From: an uncultured Oscillospiraceae bacterium
Lineage (GTDB): Bacteria; Bacillota; Clostridia; Oscillospirales; Oscillospiraceae
Direction: 5' to 3'
Assembly (NCBI GenBank): GCA_910585265.1
Contig: CAJUCA010000029.1
Coordinates: forward strand, 1-41,841
DNA: 41,841 nucleotides
Shown here: positions 40,446-41,841 of the stretch, piece by piece
Layout of the letters: the number at the start of each line of letters is the position of its first letter
Numbering within the stretch: position 1 is the stretch's first letter
The notes under the pieces: model-generated
The model's input: the letters and a program-made list of their open reading frames with translations, nothing else
What the model was told of the DNA's origin: nothing
Databases searched by the model: none
Position numbers and translations under genes: made by a program

Positions 40446-40490
40446 CTGGGGGTCAAGAGGCCGCAGGTTCAAGTCCTGTCACTCGGACCA
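40446..40490 (+). repeat. attR: displaced 3' half of tRNA-Pro
   Basis: Identical to 18614-18658 over 45 bases, including CCA. The acceptor 5' strand and D arm are missing, so it is not a functional tRNA. It marks the right end of the element. Confidence 0.95.
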
Positions 40491-40494
40491 ACTT

Positions 40495-40546
40495 ATGATA
40501 ATCCGAACGCTGTCCTCCAAGTGGGGGACGTGTTCGGATTTATCAT
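40495..40546 (+). terminator. Probable original tRNA-Pro terminator, right of attR
   Basis: ATGATAATCCGAAC pairs with GTTCGGATTTATCAT (one base bulged), with an inner GTCC/GGAC stem. It is in the same position relative to the CCA as the hairpin at 18666-18698. Confidence 0.7.
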
Positions 40547-40666
40547 TTCCATCAAGGCATGCCAGTTATCCAAGATATAAAACCGCTGCAGCTCTTATCC
40601 CTATGGTCGGACAAAAGTTGCAGCGATTTACTTAAGAGCACTTTTGATTAAAACAGCTACTGCTTA

Positions 40667-41803
40667 CTAATTCATATCGTGATATCCAGGTTGGTTAATT
40701 ATTGCCTCGGCCTCGGCAACACTGGCCTTCAAAAACTCAATCTCAAACCCCATATCATCGATTAAAACAACTATAGAATCATTATTGGCGGTTTTGTATT
40801 TAAATGTATCTCCAAATCCTTCATCATAATCATACCATATATTTAAGCCAGAGTTAAAGTCCCCAGTAAATGTGCCGACCAAAACGCCTGTATCATTTGT
40901 TACAAAATTTCTAACTATTTTTTGGTCGAAATCGAACAAATAATATACAGAATATTCATTATTAGTCAAAGCATATGCACACTCATAAATTGAAGGACTT
41001 TCATGGGGCGGTTCCAATGAAGTCGTTGGTGTGGCGGTTTCTCTTGAAGGGTCATCATCCTCAGGCATATGGTATGTAATGATAATTTCAGCATCAGCAG
41101 GGAAAACATCGCCGCGAGTAAATTCCGTCTTTCCCGCAATGCTTACACTCTTAACCTCTCCGTCAGCGGTGATTCCAAAGACTACATCATACAGGATTTC
41201 GTACTTGATGTTGGTGAATCCCAGCGTTTTCAGTGCGGTCGTAACTTCTTCATAGTTCTTAAGTTTGTATTCGGAAGCCGCCACATCAACTTTAACTTCG
41301 TCCTCAGCCAGCTCGGTCAGGCGATCCACATACAATGTTTCAACGGACACCTTATCGTTGAAACAGGAGATTTTATAAGACGCCTCCATGTCACAATCAA
41401 TTGTCAATGTGACTTCACCTTTTACAGAAGAAGGCTCAGCGTTTTCAAATGTGAAGGTGTACTCGCCAGGGTCAACAGAAAACTCAAAATCTTTATCCTC
41501 ACCATGTTCCAATGTGCCCTTATTGATGCCATTCATAAGCAAATCCACATTGTATTTGCTGAATACCAGGTTGGAAACAAAGTCCACATGAATCGTGACA
41601 TTACATTTTTTATAAGCGTGATAGCGAATGATGACCTCATCGTTCTTATCAAATTCTTGCCCTTTGGAAAAGTCTGTAGTTCCACCAACAGAAACCGATT
41701 CGACAGCATTCACTTTTTCGGTGTCAATCATTTTGAGGTCTTCAATTGGTTCGACGGTCACGCTGACAAACCCGGCAGAGGTGAACTCAGAAGCTGTATT
41801 CAT
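40667..41803 (-). CDS. Extracellular-type protein with PASTA-like tandem repeats (start uncertain)
   Basis: At least 378 aa. Two units of about 65 residues have the pattern [L-x-x-x-GF-x-x-(V/I)] ... [EVKSVSIAGKTEF] ... [F-x-x-(D/N)-x-E-(I/V)-I-I-x-YH], as in PASTA-like or related small-ligand/wall-binding repeats (residues ~1-65 and ~185-250). Between them is a beta domain (DPGEYTFTFENAEPSS). A Thr/Pro linker (TATPTTSLEPPHESPS) is followed by a C-terminal ~100-aa beta domain. The first repeat looks cut: the frame is closed by TAA about 36 bases before the ATG at 41803, and another frame there (IPYSSAYEY) looks like the natural upstream sequence. The gene is therefore frameshifted or its start is lost at the window edge. 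Codon use is AT-rich, unlike the backbone. Confidence 0.55.
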   Translation of the reverse strand: MNTASEFTSAGFVSVTVEPIEDLKMIDTEKVNAVESVSVGGTTDFSKGQEFDKNDEVIIRYHAYKKCNVTIHVDFVSNLVFSKYNVDLLMNGINKGTLEHGEDKDFEFSVDPGEYTFTFENAEPSSVKGEVTLTIDCDMEASYKISCFNDKVSVETLYVDRLTELAEDEVKVDVAASEYKLKNYEEVTTALKTLGFTNIKYEILYDVVFGITADGEVKSVSIAGKTEFTRGDVFPADAEIIITYHMPEDDDPSRETATPTTSLEPPHESPSIYECAYALTNNEYSVYYLFDFDQKIVRNFVTNDTGVLVGTFTGDFNSGLNIWYDYDEGFGDTFKYKTANNDSIVVLIDDMGFEIEFLKASVAEAEAIINQPGYHDMN

Positions 41804-41841
41804 AAGCGCTTGAGTAAGGTATGGAAATGGGAGATTTTAAC

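Larger units (their letters stand above)
18614..40490. mobile_element. Integrative mobilizable element at tRNA-Pro (about 21.9 kb)
   Basis: It is bounded by perfect 45-bp att repeats. The integrase lies next to attL, followed by an excisionase-like gene, a relaxase and a mobilization accessory gene, with a structured oriT-like region. No VirB4/TraG-type coupling or secretion genes are present, so transfer would need a helper. Cargo: RNA polymerase-like protein and partner, a DUF262-HsdM-HsdR operon, a Nudix remnant, peptide deformylase and small unknown genes. The 48-bp repeats at 21686 and 39455 bracket the relaxase-to-DUF6933 part. Confidence 0.92.

Noticed and set aside
40446..40490. Second tRNA-Pro gene
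   Set aside because: Only the 3' half is present; no acceptor 5' strand or D arm and no promoter. It is the attR copy.

Overview
The left 18.6 kb has high-GC, low-AT codon use, AGGAGG-type ribosome binding sites and gene sets typical of a gut Clostridia of the Oscillospiraceae type (Flavonifractor, Oscillibacter and relatives): hprK, the der-plsY-gpsA operon, a zinc-type rpmB, ppk1, BlaI/M56 regulators and a clostripain-like C11 peptidase. This placement is inferred from gene content and composition; no database was searched.

Region 1 (1-18580) is chromosomal backbone. It holds a partial phosphofructokinase, polyphosphate kinase, a lipoprotein, a BlaI-M56 pair with a clear operator-promoter, an hprK-ogt-GH5 operon, rpmB, der-plsY-gpsA, a C11 peptidase and a cell-wall amidase. 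Two copies of a ~160-bp MITE (GARCCTGT terminal inverted repeats, 3-bp TTA/TAA target duplication) occur here. One interrupts the C11 peptidase gene. The other sits between the -10 box and the start codon of hprK. Single-base homopolymer shifts break the GH5 and C11 genes, and a third one-base loss breaks a Nudix gene in the island.

Region 2 (18614-40490) is an integrative mobilizable element in the 3' half of tRNA-Pro(GGG). It is bounded by a perfect 45-bp direct repeat: attL is the 3' part of the intact tRNA and attR is the displaced copy. It encodes a tyrosine integrase, an excisionase-like protein, a MobP-type relaxase with Sel1 repeats, a mobilization accessory protein and a structured oriT-like region, but no type IV secretion system, so it probably moves with help from another element.

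Its cargo starts with the most striking gene in the window. This is a 1024-aa protein with the motif series of eukaryotic-type (QDE-1/YonO-like) double-psi beta-barrel RNA polymerases: DGEGLIS, RLPYVKG, RSMCKG, RNP and DYDGD, in the family's order. It is translationally coupled to an unrecognised 287-aa partner and faces a divergent winged-helix gene. Next comes a defense-like operon: a DUF262/DUF1524 (GmrSD/SspE-type) protein, HsdM and HsdR, with no HsdS. The right end carries small accessory genes: a frameshifted Nudix hydrolase, a short peptide deformylase, a HEAT-like protein, a DUF6933-type protein and several small unknown proteins.

Region 3 (40491-41841) lies beyond attR and is markedly AT-rich. 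It starts with a hairpin that was probably the original tRNA-Pro terminator and holds one beta-repeat protein. Its composition suggests a second acquired segment next to the same tRNA gene.
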